From NCBI GenBank assembly GCA_025991245.1, contig BQMJ01000036.1, positions 158,086 through 222,085 on the forward strand: a stretch of 64,000 bases of DNA, in the 5' to 3' direction. The stretch is from Galdieria partita. Lineage: Eukaryota > Rhodophyta > Bangiophyceae > Galdieriales > Galdieriaceae. A program made the translations under genes and the position numbers. A model generated the notes under the pieces. That model was not told where the DNA came from. It did no database searches and was given only the letters and a program-made list of their open reading frames with translations. Shown in pieces: positions 18,938 to 33,359 of this stretch. How positions within the stretch are numbered: the first letter of the stretch is position 1; each line of letters begins with the position of its first letter.

Positions 18938-21900
18938 CTAGTTACATGTTGAAGGTATAGTTGGAAGATGTGAGGATAGAGATGGAGGAGGTGGAGGTGG
19001 TGGTGGTGGCGGCAATGATGAAGATGATGTTGTTGTTCCTATAGGATTCGTTTCTAACTGGTCGCTGACAATGTTTACTTCAGACCATTCCTGAACTTGT
19101 TGTGCCTGAATTGTAATTCTCTCAAACTGGGTACCTGTCATCTGAAGTACATGCAACTCTTCAGTTTCATTCCAAGCTCGATGAAAGTCAGTAACAAATC
19201 GAAATAAATGCTGAAAAACAGAGTTGTAACAAGCTGCTGTGTCGACCGAAGGCAAATACAGAATCACATCCTCCATATGCTCATGCCATGTATGAATCTT
19301 TGTTCTTAAATGTTCCATTGTCCGTTGGGCCTCTTCATACCAAGGTCTCATCATTTCTCCGAACGGCATAGAACAAGTGTCTCCAAGACTTTGGCAAATC
19401 TCCGTGTGCATCTGTTGCATATCTAAAAAGAACATTAGTAATGATTTTCAATCTATCTCAAATTGAGTCCGACCATGTTCTAAACCTTCAAACTGTGCCA
19501 ACAAACTATCACTGTCCAAATGGGCACACCAACGTAGGGAGGGCAGTTCTTCTGAGAATGATAATACTTGAGGCATATTTCTTTTGAAAATGCTAACCAT
19601 GTAATTGAGCAAAGTGACGCGGGAGAATTTGGTAGAACGAACTTCGCTAAAGATATTGATATCTTCAATGGAATAACCTCTGGCATTTCCTTGAGGATGT
19701 TGTGCATTGAGAACATTGCCAATGTACAAGCTCAAGGAGAGAATCTCTTTCAAGCTGTTGCTTTGACAAATTTCTTTGGCACCTTGTATCAGTGTTTCCA
19801 AATCATGCAAAACTTTGTCGCTCGTTTCTTTAAACGAGAGCTTGAACAAGATACTCTGGACTTTTTGACTACATCGAGGAACCTCACACAAATGAAGAAG
19901 GAATCTTTCTGGAGGTGAGATGGCTGTGACATCTAAATTCTTGGCTTTATCCAGAAGCTGTTGTTGATCATCTAGAGAAGGAAGAAGGCTCGATAAAAGT
20001 GGCAAAAATTCGTCCATTTGTGTAACAGAAGAACAATCTCCGTTCAAAATGAGTTTTTTAACTTTCTCGCCTGCCAGATTACGAAAGCGTCCCATCAAAA
20101 TCTCCAGGTTACGAGCATATCTTTCATTAATCAAAGATACTCTTTGTGTATTCTCACCAATCGTGCCTGAAGCTTGTTGAACAGAGAAATTCGCCTGTTC
20201 TGGCTGCAATTGGAATATCGCTTTTATTTCACTCTCGTCGATCTTCCAAACAGTTGCTTGCGTCTCCTGCCAAATGGAATCTTTGAGACGGTTTATTGGA
20301 ATCTTGTGCCAGTGAATTCTTCTGGTTGTTACGTTTTTCATGGACTCAACGTTACTCATTTCAAGCTCAAGAGACAAAGTCGTATTTTCTGATGGAATGC
20401 CTTGCGTACCATCATCACCTATAGCTTGTTTTCTGCCAGTTAATGACGAGTTGGATTCAACTAAATGTGAGAGAGTATGCTTCTTTTGCCTGTTCAACTC
20501 CTTGTATGAAACAGATGGGAGCACATTTGTTCTTTCATTTGAAAGTAATGTTGTATTCATTGCATCCTTCGTGTCATTGGATTCCTGAGAAGGCTGCACG
20601 GTCTTTTGGGACGTTGCTGAATGATCCATGCATGTTGCATTCAAATCTTCCATCTGAATAGGAACAGCTTCCACCTTCTGCTGTGGAGCAGGAACTGTTG
20701 TAATTTCCAATGGCTCATCATTTTTGGACTTTTTGAATAGTTGCTTCATTCCATGGAACTTGAAAAGCTGAAATTTTTTCAAAGATGAATCATAAGAAAC
20801 AAATGAGTTCAGTCTTGAACCAATAATATGTATAGCTCGAAACGCTCTTATTGTCATGACTAACTCTTCTCTCTCCATATTATTTTTGGCAGAGATATGG
20901 AAGACTTTGTCGTTCTTGAAAGCGATAAGGAAGCATTTTGATGTTTCGTCCTTGATAGATTTGGCTTCTTGATCAATTCTTACCCATTTCAGTTGCGATA
21001 ATGAAAATTTACCAATTGCCTTGCCAAACCTATACTTGTTATGAATTGTTATTCTTTCACTGGTAACTTTGAAAAGGTAACGTTGTTGCTGACTTGGTCG
21101 ATGGCTTATATGCATATCACTTTCAAAGTCTCCAATGATCACCACATCCACCCAGTATTCTCCAATTTCTTGAATGATGCTCTGTTCCAATATCTCTCTC
21201 ATATTTTCTGGTAAAACAACAGGAGACGCAAGTTCAAGAAAGATGGACTTCGATTCAAGACAATCTGACTCGCAAGCAATTGATGGCTTCCATGAAACTT
21301 TGGCTAGAAGCTGCTGGCCTATATCATCCGCCGTTACTACCCTTTGATTATGCACTGCTGTTGGAATGGGTTCAATGTTGTCATTCGAAGACAGAGGTAG
21401 TTTTCTATACCATTGTACTTGTATCTATAGGTAACATAACAAAGAATTTGTATGGAATCAAACAAATGCTTACGTTACTTTTTTCCCATTGAATCCAACC
21501 ACGTATACGAACTTCAGTGCCTATCTTTCCGGATCCAATCATATCCAAGCTTTCGAGAATTCCATCCAAACATTTTTGCTCCCCTAGTTCAGAGGCTTGA
21601 AGAGACTGTCGAATCTGCGATACCATCTTTCTACTTTGAAAAGCCCTCCAAGTGGCTAATTCAGCAAACTCAATTAGCGCATATTATTGGAAACAATGCG
21701 ATAGCATTATTACCTTGAATACGGCATGCAGCTTGCTCTCTGAAGGAACGATGTCAACACTGTACCCAAGGCCAGTAGGACATATTTACCTGTTCATGTT
21801 TATAGCGAACTTTTCAAATGTATCATTGAGCTGATTCACCATTCTGGCTTCTTCTTCTTGAAGATGAAGATATCTGCTCAAAATTTCTTCAGATTACTTG

Positions 21901-22878
21901 TCTCAATGAAGGATTCTCGTACCTTTTTGTTCGAAGAAGAATATTCCACCAAGCATTACAAATATCCTTGCTTTGAAATGAAATATCAAATGAACAATTA
22001 TTCGCTGTTACTTTAATTAGTGTTGACTTGTGCCTTTCTGAAATGTAAGCTTTAATCATGCCCTTGCATAACTGCCAAACCTTTTCAAGAAAAAACTAGA
22101 CAGAGGAATCATCTCATCCGGAGTTGCATCGAAAGTATTTTCGGTTTCAAAGATGCACAATAAATGTTGCTTCAGCCGAATGTAGCGCTTCAAGTAAGAA
22201 GAATGATTGGGATATTTTACGGAAACCATTGTGGGCTTGATGTGTGCAGAGGCATCTTCCATTAAGTACTTGGCTACATATAACCTAATCAAAGCAGTTC
22301 AAGAAGACAATACGTAGGCATTTGAAATTTTCATATTTCACCTTCTTCTTACACCATTCAGAAATCTTTCTTGTTGACTACCAACCGATATATCCCTAGC
22401 GTCTGAAGAATTGTTCAAACGCAATGGCTCTTCTTGAATGAAACGTGTCTTTCCTGTATTTGTTGCTTCGTTTCTCGTTGAATTCAATCGTATCGATACA
22501 TTAGTACTTCTTGCTCCAAGCAGTAGAGCATCCACGCTGTCATTGTCCAATGCTTGTTCTATTTGTTTTCTAGTAAAAAGTCGATCCTCCCATATCAACT
22601 ATTATTCATTTTTCATTTACCAAAAACCAAAAAAATTTACTATGCTTGACTAACACAAGGTATTTGTACTTTGCCATGTAAATTTTCCACTTCTTCTCTC
22701 GCCTTTCTATTTGAAAACACGTCCACTTTCTCACAAGTTGCCTTGGATGTATCCAACCATTGCTACCTATTTTCAGAGGCATAATGAAGAAGGAGGATGC
22801 TTTACTCACTATAATTCTTTGTCCCAAAAGAAATGTAGAAGGAATAGCGCCACTTGAAGAATAGTACAAAACCTTCAT
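18938..22878 (-). CDS. Formin (FH2) with N-terminal PH, IQ and SCAB-like Ig-PH modules and a C-terminal polyproline tail
   Basis: Nine exons: 22878-~22657, 22598-22342, 22284-22073, 22037-21923, 21873-21790, 21739-21714, 21655-21474, 21424-~19474/19486 and 19422-18938, about 1170 residues. All inner phases agree. In order: a PH-like domain (about 100-265; LKRYIRLKQHLLCIF, KSTLIKVTANN, ICNAWWNILL), a coiled segment, an IQ motif (RIQATWRAFQSRK), an Ig-like strand set (IRGWIQWEKSN, IQVQWYRKL, DIGQQLLAKV) and a second PH-like domain (YLFKVTSERITIHNKYRFG) as in plant SCAB actin-binding proteins, a Ser/Thr linker, and FH2 (about 730-1110; RRIHWHKIPI, SLYIGNVLNAQHPQGNARG). Ten consecutive prolines lie near the C-terminus, after FH2 instead of before it. 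FH2 nucleates and elongates actin filaments. The first exon, its donor and the 35-nt intron at 22038-22072 are the least certain parts. Confidence 0.8.
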
Positions 22879-23524
22879 TTCACCCTTTCAAAATACAATA
22901 TGGAACGAATCTCTTCGCTTTTGTCAATATCAAATACGAAAGAAAAAAGTAACAAAAGTTTTGGCGCAAAAGAAATTGGCGCAACTTTTGTGACACCTTC
23001 TGAAGACGCGAAAAAGCTATGTATAAAAAAGAATGGTGAATAAGTTTGTCGGTTACACACTTTTGACCTTTGTCCACAACTCACAACAAGTCTATTTTAT
23101 CTATATATAGTGACTCTTGGATTATGAGGCTCCGAAAGGATTGCTTTAATTCTCTAACACGCTGCAAGCTTTCAAGGGTCGACATTTTTTATTAGTTAAA
23201 GTCCGACTTCATATAAAGTTAAAAGAGTTCGAGCCATATGAATAAGTCTGAAGATGACAGCCAGCGTTCTTTATAGTAGGATTCAACTCTAGGAGCTACT
23301 TTCTTCGATCATTTACATATATCCTGTAGCTGCAAAGTTTTCCAAGTTTTTTAATGGAGAAAACAACGAACGCTCAAATGCTAGTTGAAGGTACTGACAG
23401 TTTTCTATCAAGAATTATCCTAAATATCCTCCAAGAAGGAGTTGCTTAAGAACACAATACAACATAAGCACATATTCAAGACGAACAAGTACAGTGGGTT
23501 AGTTGCTACAGTCAGTCTTCCACT
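22879..23524. other. Intergenic spacer with formin promoter
   Basis: About 645 nt between the formin start and the NTF2-like gene's stop. The formin-proximal part has two E2F-like sites (listed separately). Short frames here have no codon logic. Nothing else is visible. Confidence 0.5.
22959..22984. promoter_or_regulatory. Pair of E2F-like GGCGC motifs upstream of the formin
   Basis: TTTTGGCGCAAAA (22959-22971, a near palindrome) and TTGGCGCAA (22976-22984) lie about 80-105 nt upstream of the formin's proposed ATG. GGCGC is rare in this A+T-rich DNA, so two sites within 26 nt stand out. Binding by E2F/DP is inference. Confidence 0.4.
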
Positions 23525-24898
23525 TTATTCATTGGACAGCCACATTTTTACAATTTCATTCCTTTCAACATTCCATGTTTCATGATGCCGAACAATCTTT
23601 CCTTCCAGATCTAGTGTCATAATATTTCTGCTCAAGTATTGTACTCTTCCCCCCAAAAATCGACCTTTGCCAAATATACGATACACTGCTATGACAGTCT
23701 CTGGATTGGGATGAACGACATTCACGAGATTACAGTCCATATGCTTGAACAGCACTCGAGTCAGTACACGAATGATTCGATGAACTTGCTGCACCGCGGA
23801 TATTCCATATGCGATCACAAAAGGATTCTCCAGCTCAACAAATTCCGAATAAATATCTTCAAGTTCTACTGGGGAGAAGAATAACCTTGGAGCTTGTTCC
23901 TTGGACCAATTTATAATTTTGTTTACTCGGGAATGATACCATTCTGAACGTTGGATATACGTTTTTCTCCGAAGAAAGGCATTGAATAGATTCTTTTGAA
24001 ATAGTGAGATATCCAGATTATCTTCCTTGACCATCTCAGATATATTACTAGAGGAAGAATGCTCATGACTTGTATTGCTATGAAAAAGAGTTTCGCTTTC
24101 GTTTGAGGAAGATACTGATAAACTGTTATCTGTCTTGGATGACCTCAACAGATCGACAATCGACTCCGACCAACGTTCCTGCCAACTTGCTATTTCTCCA
24201 TTAGAGTTCAAATGAATACGAAGAAATACAATTTGTTCCACTTTTCTACTCTTAACTGTCAAACATAAATGAAATCTTGCCACCAGTTGACCTTCTTCCG
24301 GGGAAAAATACTCCAAATTGTCCAAAGTTAACAATTCAATCTTCAAGTATCTTTTTAAATAAGCGAATGAGGAAATAAATAATAAAAATAGTGGCTTCGG
24401 AATATGAAGAACGGATGGAAACCCTATTCCTTCCAACACTGGATGAGACAGAGTCACATATTGGGATATCCTTTGAGATAATGCTGAACCAACTCTTAAA
24501 CTGTGCGGCAAGAAATACAAGTCCCTTAAAATATTCTCCAACTGTCCTTTTAAAAGTTGTTTTTGGAAGTAAACTACCGAATATTTCTTCGTTTCTCTGC
24601 CTGTCTCGTGTTCTTCAACCTGACCTGTTTGTGTCCACAGCTTTCCAGTAGTTCTCCCCAAGAGATGTGTCAAGTTGGCTATCAAAGTGTTCAAGTTTTC
24701 CAGAACGCACATGTACGAGAATTTCCCTTGCCGACGAAAGCTTCCGTCCTCTTTGTTCAGTTTGTGACATTGCAACAAAGGACAATAATAAACGGTTGGT
24801 AACGACGTTACAATACCCCTTGGATAAGATAAGACACCCTGTTTTCTATGATATTTGGCAACGAAAGACCTTGAAATAGACACAAATGAGCAACACAT
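23525..24898 (-). CDS. Putative organelle-targeted protein with NTF2-like (SnoaL-like) region
   Basis: Single exon, about 457 residues from ATG 24898; a TTG five codons upstream was rejected. The N-terminus (MCCSFVSISRSFVAKYHRK, then a Ser/Arg-containing stretch) looks like a transit peptide. A middle part around residues 130-230 and a C-terminal part around 345-457 both have an alpha+beta pattern. The last (ENPFVIAYGISAVQQVHRIIRV, NPETVIAVYRIFGKGRF, ..LDLEGKIVRHHETWN) closely follows the cone-shaped NTF2-like fold, including the strand ending in a ..H.ETW motif seen in plastid proteins of this group. The region between is Ser-rich. The function is not known. The gene faces the C2-like gene in a divergent arrangement, about 240 nt apart. 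Confidence 0.6.
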   Translation of the reverse strand: MCCSFVSISRSFVAKYHRKQGVLSYPRGIVTSLPTVYYCPLLQCHKLNKEDGSFRRQGKFSYMCVLENLNTLIANLTHLLGRTTGKLWTQTGQVEEHETGRETKKYSVVYFQKQLLKGQLENILRDLYFLPHSLRVGSALSQRISQYVTLSHPVLEGIGFPSVLHIPKPLFLLFISSFAYLKRYLKIELLTLDNLEYFSPEEGQLVARFHLCLTVKSRKVEQIVFLRIHLNSNGEIASWQERWSESIVDLLRSSKTDNSLSVSSSNESETLFHSNTSHEHSSSSNISEMVKEDNLDISLFQKNLFNAFLRRKTYIQRSEWYHSRVNKIINWSKEQAPRLFFSPVELEDIYSEFVELENPFVIAYGISAVQQVHRIIRVLTRVLFKHMDCNLVNVVHPNPETVIAVYRIFGKGRFLGGRVQYLSRNIMTLDLEGKIVRHHETWNVERNEIVKMWLSNE

Positions 24899-25135
24899 GC
24901 ACACTTGAACCAAACAACTATTACGCCACCACGATGGCTACCGACTGTATTGAGCGGAGGAATGGGAAAACCTCGTCCCAAATCTTCCTTCTTCGATTCG
25001 GGTCATGATTGGATGGATCGTGATTTTGAGATACCGTAGAAAAAATGGGATGCGACGAGTTGTACCATTTTGTGGATAAAGAAAGCAACAAGCAATGCAC
25101 ATATAAGCATTGGAGTAAAGTCATTTGTGAAAATC

Positions 25136-25795
25136 ATGTTGAGCTTACAAGGTAATGTATGCATCTAAATTGATACCTTGCTGATTATGCATAGTTCTTC
25201 AAGTATGGACTAGTAAGCGCATTAACTTGGAAAGACTAAAGTTTGCCACCAAATTTGAAATGGAAGTTGGAGAAGGACCTATATATATGAATCTCTTAGC
25301 CTCTCATTCTAGAAGAAAACAACGTAGCAAAGGGAAAGATTGTAATGAGCAAAAGTTAATGCCAAATCATTGCATCTCCACGTAGGTTATGCTAGAATTC
25401 TTCTTGTTCCAATTCACAAGTCTAGTGCTATACCAGATATTTACTTTGTGATGACACTGTATAAACTTTCTGCCTGGAGACGAAACACTGTGGTTGGGAG
25501 TATTATCCTTCCCATAGATGATTTAAACAACTTCAAGAATAACGGACCGGTTTGGTGCAATCTGATTCAATGGAACAGAAAGTTGCGGTCTATTGAAACG
25601 ACAGGTCGACTTCTTTTAACAGTACTATCGACGCAAACCTTTGAGCTATGGAAAGACGGCCGTGAAAATATTTCCTGTCCAAACATGACTTATTTGCTAT
25701 TTGGAAATGTGAGTCAGCCTTCTTTCAAGGCTCATCATGACCATCGTTGTAATGAATGGGATGATCAAAAAGCCACAGCACCTTGTCTGGAATAG
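25136..25795 (+). CDS. Possible C2-domain-like protein
   Basis: Three exons (25136-25151, 25195-25341 and 25386-25795; introns 43 and 44 nt) give 190 residues. Strands such as VLQVWTSKRINLE, FEMEVGEGPIYMNLL, ARILLVPI, IYFVMTLYKL and VVGSIILPIDDL, followed by WCNLI and GRLLLTVL, match the beta-sandwich rhythm of a C2 domain, where the last elements are usually G-(x)n-L-x-V-x-V. The calcium-binding Asp loops are not obvious, so it may be calcium-independent or another beta-sandwich. The tail is polar. The reading frame stays open upstream of ATG 25136 to a TAG at 25037, so a further 5' exon is possible. I do not recognise an orthologue. Confidence 0.5.
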
Positions 25796-26004
25796 TAGTT
25801 TGAATAGCTTTATGACGCACCAAAGCGAGTGTGGCAAAACAAACTAAATATATGTACTTGCTGTGTTCTTCCAACTCTGTTGCCCTCTTGAGCAGGATTC
25901 TAGTGTCACAAATCTCTTCAAGGGAGTTTTCTTATCCAATCCACTACGTGTCGAAAAGTATCCCTCCATAAAAGGACTATTTTTGTAATAGCTAATAGTG
26001 GTCG

Positions 26005-26561
26005 TCAAGGTGACGAGGAGCCATCTTCACTCGCTGCTCTACGCGAACGACCTTCTTCACCTTTCTCTGCAGACATAGCTTCCCTATATCTGTATTTTGG
26101 GTCCCAAAATAATTAGTGTCTTGAAAACAACAGAATAGTACAACAGAATAGTACTTACCTAGCCAAATAGATTTTCAGAGGCTCTACATAGTTGTCAAAT
26201 CCCAATGTATTCATTGCCCATAGAATATCGTCACCATTGATAGTCTTGCGTTTCTCACGTTGACACTTGTCACTGGCTTCTGAAGTTATGAAACTAACAA
26301 ACTCTGAAACGCACTCTTGAACGGTATCCTTGCCGTCTTTAGCTATCTTTGCGTTTGGGGGCAGCGCCTATCAATAAACATCGAAAGCAACCACAATCAA
26401 TCGTCTAGTGAGTTCACCTTTAACAACCTCACCTTTTTCATGATTCTAGCAATGTTTGCGGTTGGCAAAAATTTCTCTTGTTCCCTTATGTGATAACTTT
26501 CATCTCCTGAACCTCCTCCTCCACCTCCAGTAGTGCTTGAAGTCGTCTGTGCTTCGGCCAT
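26005..26561 (-). CDS. NF-YB: NF-YB, histone-fold subunit of the CCAAT-binding factor
   Basis: Three exons (26561-26433, 26367-26159 and 26089-26005; introns 65 and 69 nt) encode 140 residues. No exon is long enough to be noticed as a frame; I found it by reading the minus strand between neighbours. The core [20 protein letters not shown], then [33 protein letters not shown] and [17 protein letters not shown] is the near-universal NF-YB/HAP3 histone fold. It pairs with NF-YC, and the trimer with NF-YA binds CCAAT boxes in promoters. A Gly-rich N-terminal stretch and a short Ser/Arg C-tail flank the fold. The gene sits 156 nt from the S-formylglutathione hydrolase stop. Confidence 0.95.
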
Positions 26562-26716
26562 GCTTTCACTTTGACACTAAACTTGCAAAATCTTTCCACA
26601 GAAAAACTGATCCACAAGGATCGATGGCACCCAAAATGGATTTCAATGCTGCAAAAATAAACTCACTGTGGCAAAATTTTATCCAACAACATAGTTTCCA
26701 CAAATATCAAAGTTCT

Positions 26717-27741
26717 TTAAATGGAAGCATTTGGTTTTTGGCTCAATGCTAAATTATGATAGGCAAAATGATCATGAATAAAAGTAGAAATAAAGTTATA
26801 TTCATGATCATAATCTTGCTGCATACGAAGTGTCAAGTTCTGACCCACGCTTTGACAAGCTTTCTGGAAGTTTTCTACCAACAATTGGTCTTTTAGAAAT
26901 GGATCCAAAGTACCTCGGTCAATAAGTATATCTGGAAATTGAGGACCATTCTCCCTTATCAACTCTGTTGCATCATATTGTTTCCAGGATTCTTTATCGT
27001 TGCCCAAATAGCCTCTTAAACATTTACGACCAAAGGAGCAGTTGACAGGATTACTTACAGGAGCAAAGGCTGAGACTGAAAGATACTGGGTAGGATTCTT
27101 CAGTGCGCAAATAAGTGCTCCATGACCTCCCATAGAATGACCAAAAATACTTTGTCTATTGCTATCCACGTTAAAATTGGAATATATGACTTGTGGAAGT
27201 TCCTTCGTGACATAATCAAACATATGATAATATTTGTTCCAAGGGTGTGTAGTAGCATTAACATAGAAACCTACTCATTTTTTGTAAATCTTCATCTGCG
27301 AACAAAGGATAATCGACAAACCTGCACTACTTCCAAAGTTGTATTCACGATCTTCTCCTTCAATTCCTAGCCAAACACTCCAATGAATATAACTAACAAC
27401 AGAGACATTGAGAAAACACACCTGTGTCTCGAGGAGAGGTGTCAGGACATACAACTAAAATACCATAAAACGCTGCATAACGTTGAGCCCCACTGTAAAG
27501 AACAAAGGTCTCATCATTGCAAGTTAGACCAGCTAAAAAATACAACACAGGTACTTTTCTGTGCTTCAAAGAATCAGACCATAAAATCAACGCAAACACT
27601 TCTTCTTACCTTTATCTGAGGAGGCACAATCACATGAAACTTTGCTAAAGTATTACCCAAAGTTGGAGAAACATGTGAATATCTTTCCACCGTAGCACCA
27701 AAACATTTAGAAGATGAAAGTTGATCAATGGAATGTTGCAT
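26717..27741 (-). CDS. S-formylglutathione hydrolase (esterase D family)
   Basis: Four exons (27741-27610, 27563-27422, 27366-27322 and 27270-26717; introns 46, 55 and 51 nt) give 290 residues. It hydrolyses S-formylglutathione to formate and glutathione, the last step of formaldehyde detoxification. The nucleophile elbow [11 protein letters not shown] places Ser at about residue 152; the acid and base are seen in DRGTLDPFL and YDHEYNF. Other family landmarks are [29 protein letters not shown] and [14 protein letters not shown]. The 45-nt third exon is invisible to ORF calling. I start at ATG 27741, not the upstream TTG. Its start lies 39 nt from the end of SMC3 on the same strand. Formate made here could feed the same folate pool as the glycine cleavage enzymes in this window, but that link is inference. 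Confidence 0.92.
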
Positions 27742-27780
27742 TTCGTGTGAAGAAAACAATTTCTGCTTCCCAACTTTTTT

Positions 27781-31858
<4,078 letters not shown>

Positions 31859-32748
31859 ATGATATCTCATCATGCCTCTTTGCACTTTTTATCCAAGTTA
31901 TCGACTTTATCTTTACAACGAAACCAAGAGAAACAAGCTCTTGTGGAAGAATTAGAAGAGAGAATAGAACTATTAGATAGGCTCGAGTCGAATCTTAGCA
32001 AAACTCTCAATTGCTTTCCTGAAGAACGTACGTTTGCAGTCTTCCTAGTGAATTTTGGTCAACAGCTATCTTCTAGTTGTCAACTTTTTGGAAAATCATC
32101 GCAGCATTTCCAGTTTGGCTGAGTTTGCTGCTGAATTCAATGTTGACCCTCTAAAGGATACTCAGACTGAACTATTGATGACGTCTTCACAGCGGTTGGA
32201 GAAATTGTGGCAGATTGAAAACCAATTAGGAGAAGAAAGAAGGAAAAAATATGAAGCGGAAAGGTTGCTAAGAGAATTAGAGGCTCTTAGAAGAGTTTCC
32301 CAAACAGTGATATCTGACTTTAAGGCCGAGCAATCTTCTGGGAGCCAAACGACTTTTGATCAAGAGAGGAGAGCTTTAGACAAGGTTAAAAGAGCATTTG
32401 AAGGTTATCAAGCAAACTCTGGTGGTCAGCCCATTGATGTGACACATGAAGAAATAGTAGAACTAGGCAAAAAGGTAGCTTCTTTGAAAGCGCAAGTTCA
32501 ACAGGAGCAGTTACAACTTGATACTTATCAGACGCTTCCTCAGGTAGGTTGTGCATATGACTGCTATTTCTTATCATCTTCATCTTTGTAGGATCCTGTT
32601 TTTGCCAGAATTGTTTTAGATGGAGCAAAGGAAGTAAGGATTGAAAATGAGAAGTGTTTGTAAATATTGTTTCTAACTTTTTCTTTAGAAATTGCGAAAG
32701 ATTGATGCAGAAAGAGATAGCCTGCTACGTGATATGAAATTTGTATAG
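31859..32748 (+). CDS. Coiled-coil protein, possibly augmin/HAUS-like
   Basis: Four exons (31859-32027, 32077-32543, 32592-32633 and 32689-32748; introns 49, 48 and 55 nt) encode 245 residues. The protein is nearly all heptad-patterned helix (ALVEELEERIELLDRLESNL, EERRKKYEAERLLRELEALR, KKVASLKAQVQQEQLQL). The end, QTLPQDPVFARIVLDGAKEK followed by a helix KLRKIDAERDSLL, resembles the closing part of HAUS/augmin spindle subunits (a Leu-Pro-Pro turn, then an Ala-rich helix), but the match is weak and done by eye. It shares a promoter with SMC3, which would suit a mitotic role. An alternative is an unrelated coiled-coil protein. Confidence 0.45.
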
Positions 32749-33359
32749 TATTTTAGCCACTCTTTTGTGTTGGTTCCTTTCTGTTCCAAAGATATTCTAG
32801 TCATATTATATTTCCTATGAAGAGAAAAACTATTTCCCATTCAATTCGCTATGTTTCTATGTAGCTTAGAAGACTTTTGTAATTTTCTCTAAAAAGTTTT
32901 GATGTTTAGATTCGCCAAGTTTGCATTGACCTCTAACAGCAGTTTGAAAGCTAGTGCCAAATTCTTCGAACACTTTCATATTTTACTATTTTCAATATGT
33001 CTTGTGCTATAGATATACATTGCACCCAGTCTTATAGCCAGTTAGAGTTTCAAGTGTATTTGAATAGATAGATGCCTTTTTGAGTCTTTTTTTCACTATT
33101 CTATCAAGTCATTGAAATGACAAGATAATCTTCTTCTCTCTACAAAAAGTTATATTTTGTCTTTATAAATATCTTTCTTTATTGTATGAGCAACCATCCA
33201 TATCAATCTACCAAAGATTTGAATGAAACGAATTCACTCAACGAGAGGATTGTTATGAATTCCTCCTGAGCCACACACGACATCATTTCTACCAATCAGA
33301 AACGGTGGATTGGAGAAGCAAACGTTTCTTTTCCGTAATATCATTTGCTTTTTCCTAAG
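32749..33359. other. Intergenic spacer upstream of GLDC
   Basis: About 610 nt, T-rich on the plus strand, containing the 3' end of the coiled-coil gene and the GLDC promoter. No frame, repeat or RNA gene is supported. Confidence 0.5.

Noticed and set aside
18980-19012. GGT/GGA-rich simple repeat as a microsatellite
   Set aside because: On the minus strand it encodes the in-frame polyproline tail of the formin, so it is treated as coding.
24921-25124. 67-codon minus-strand frame between the NTF2-like and C2-like genes
   Set aside because: No domain; it lies in the divergent promoter zone and opposite a possible 5' exon of the plus-strand gene.
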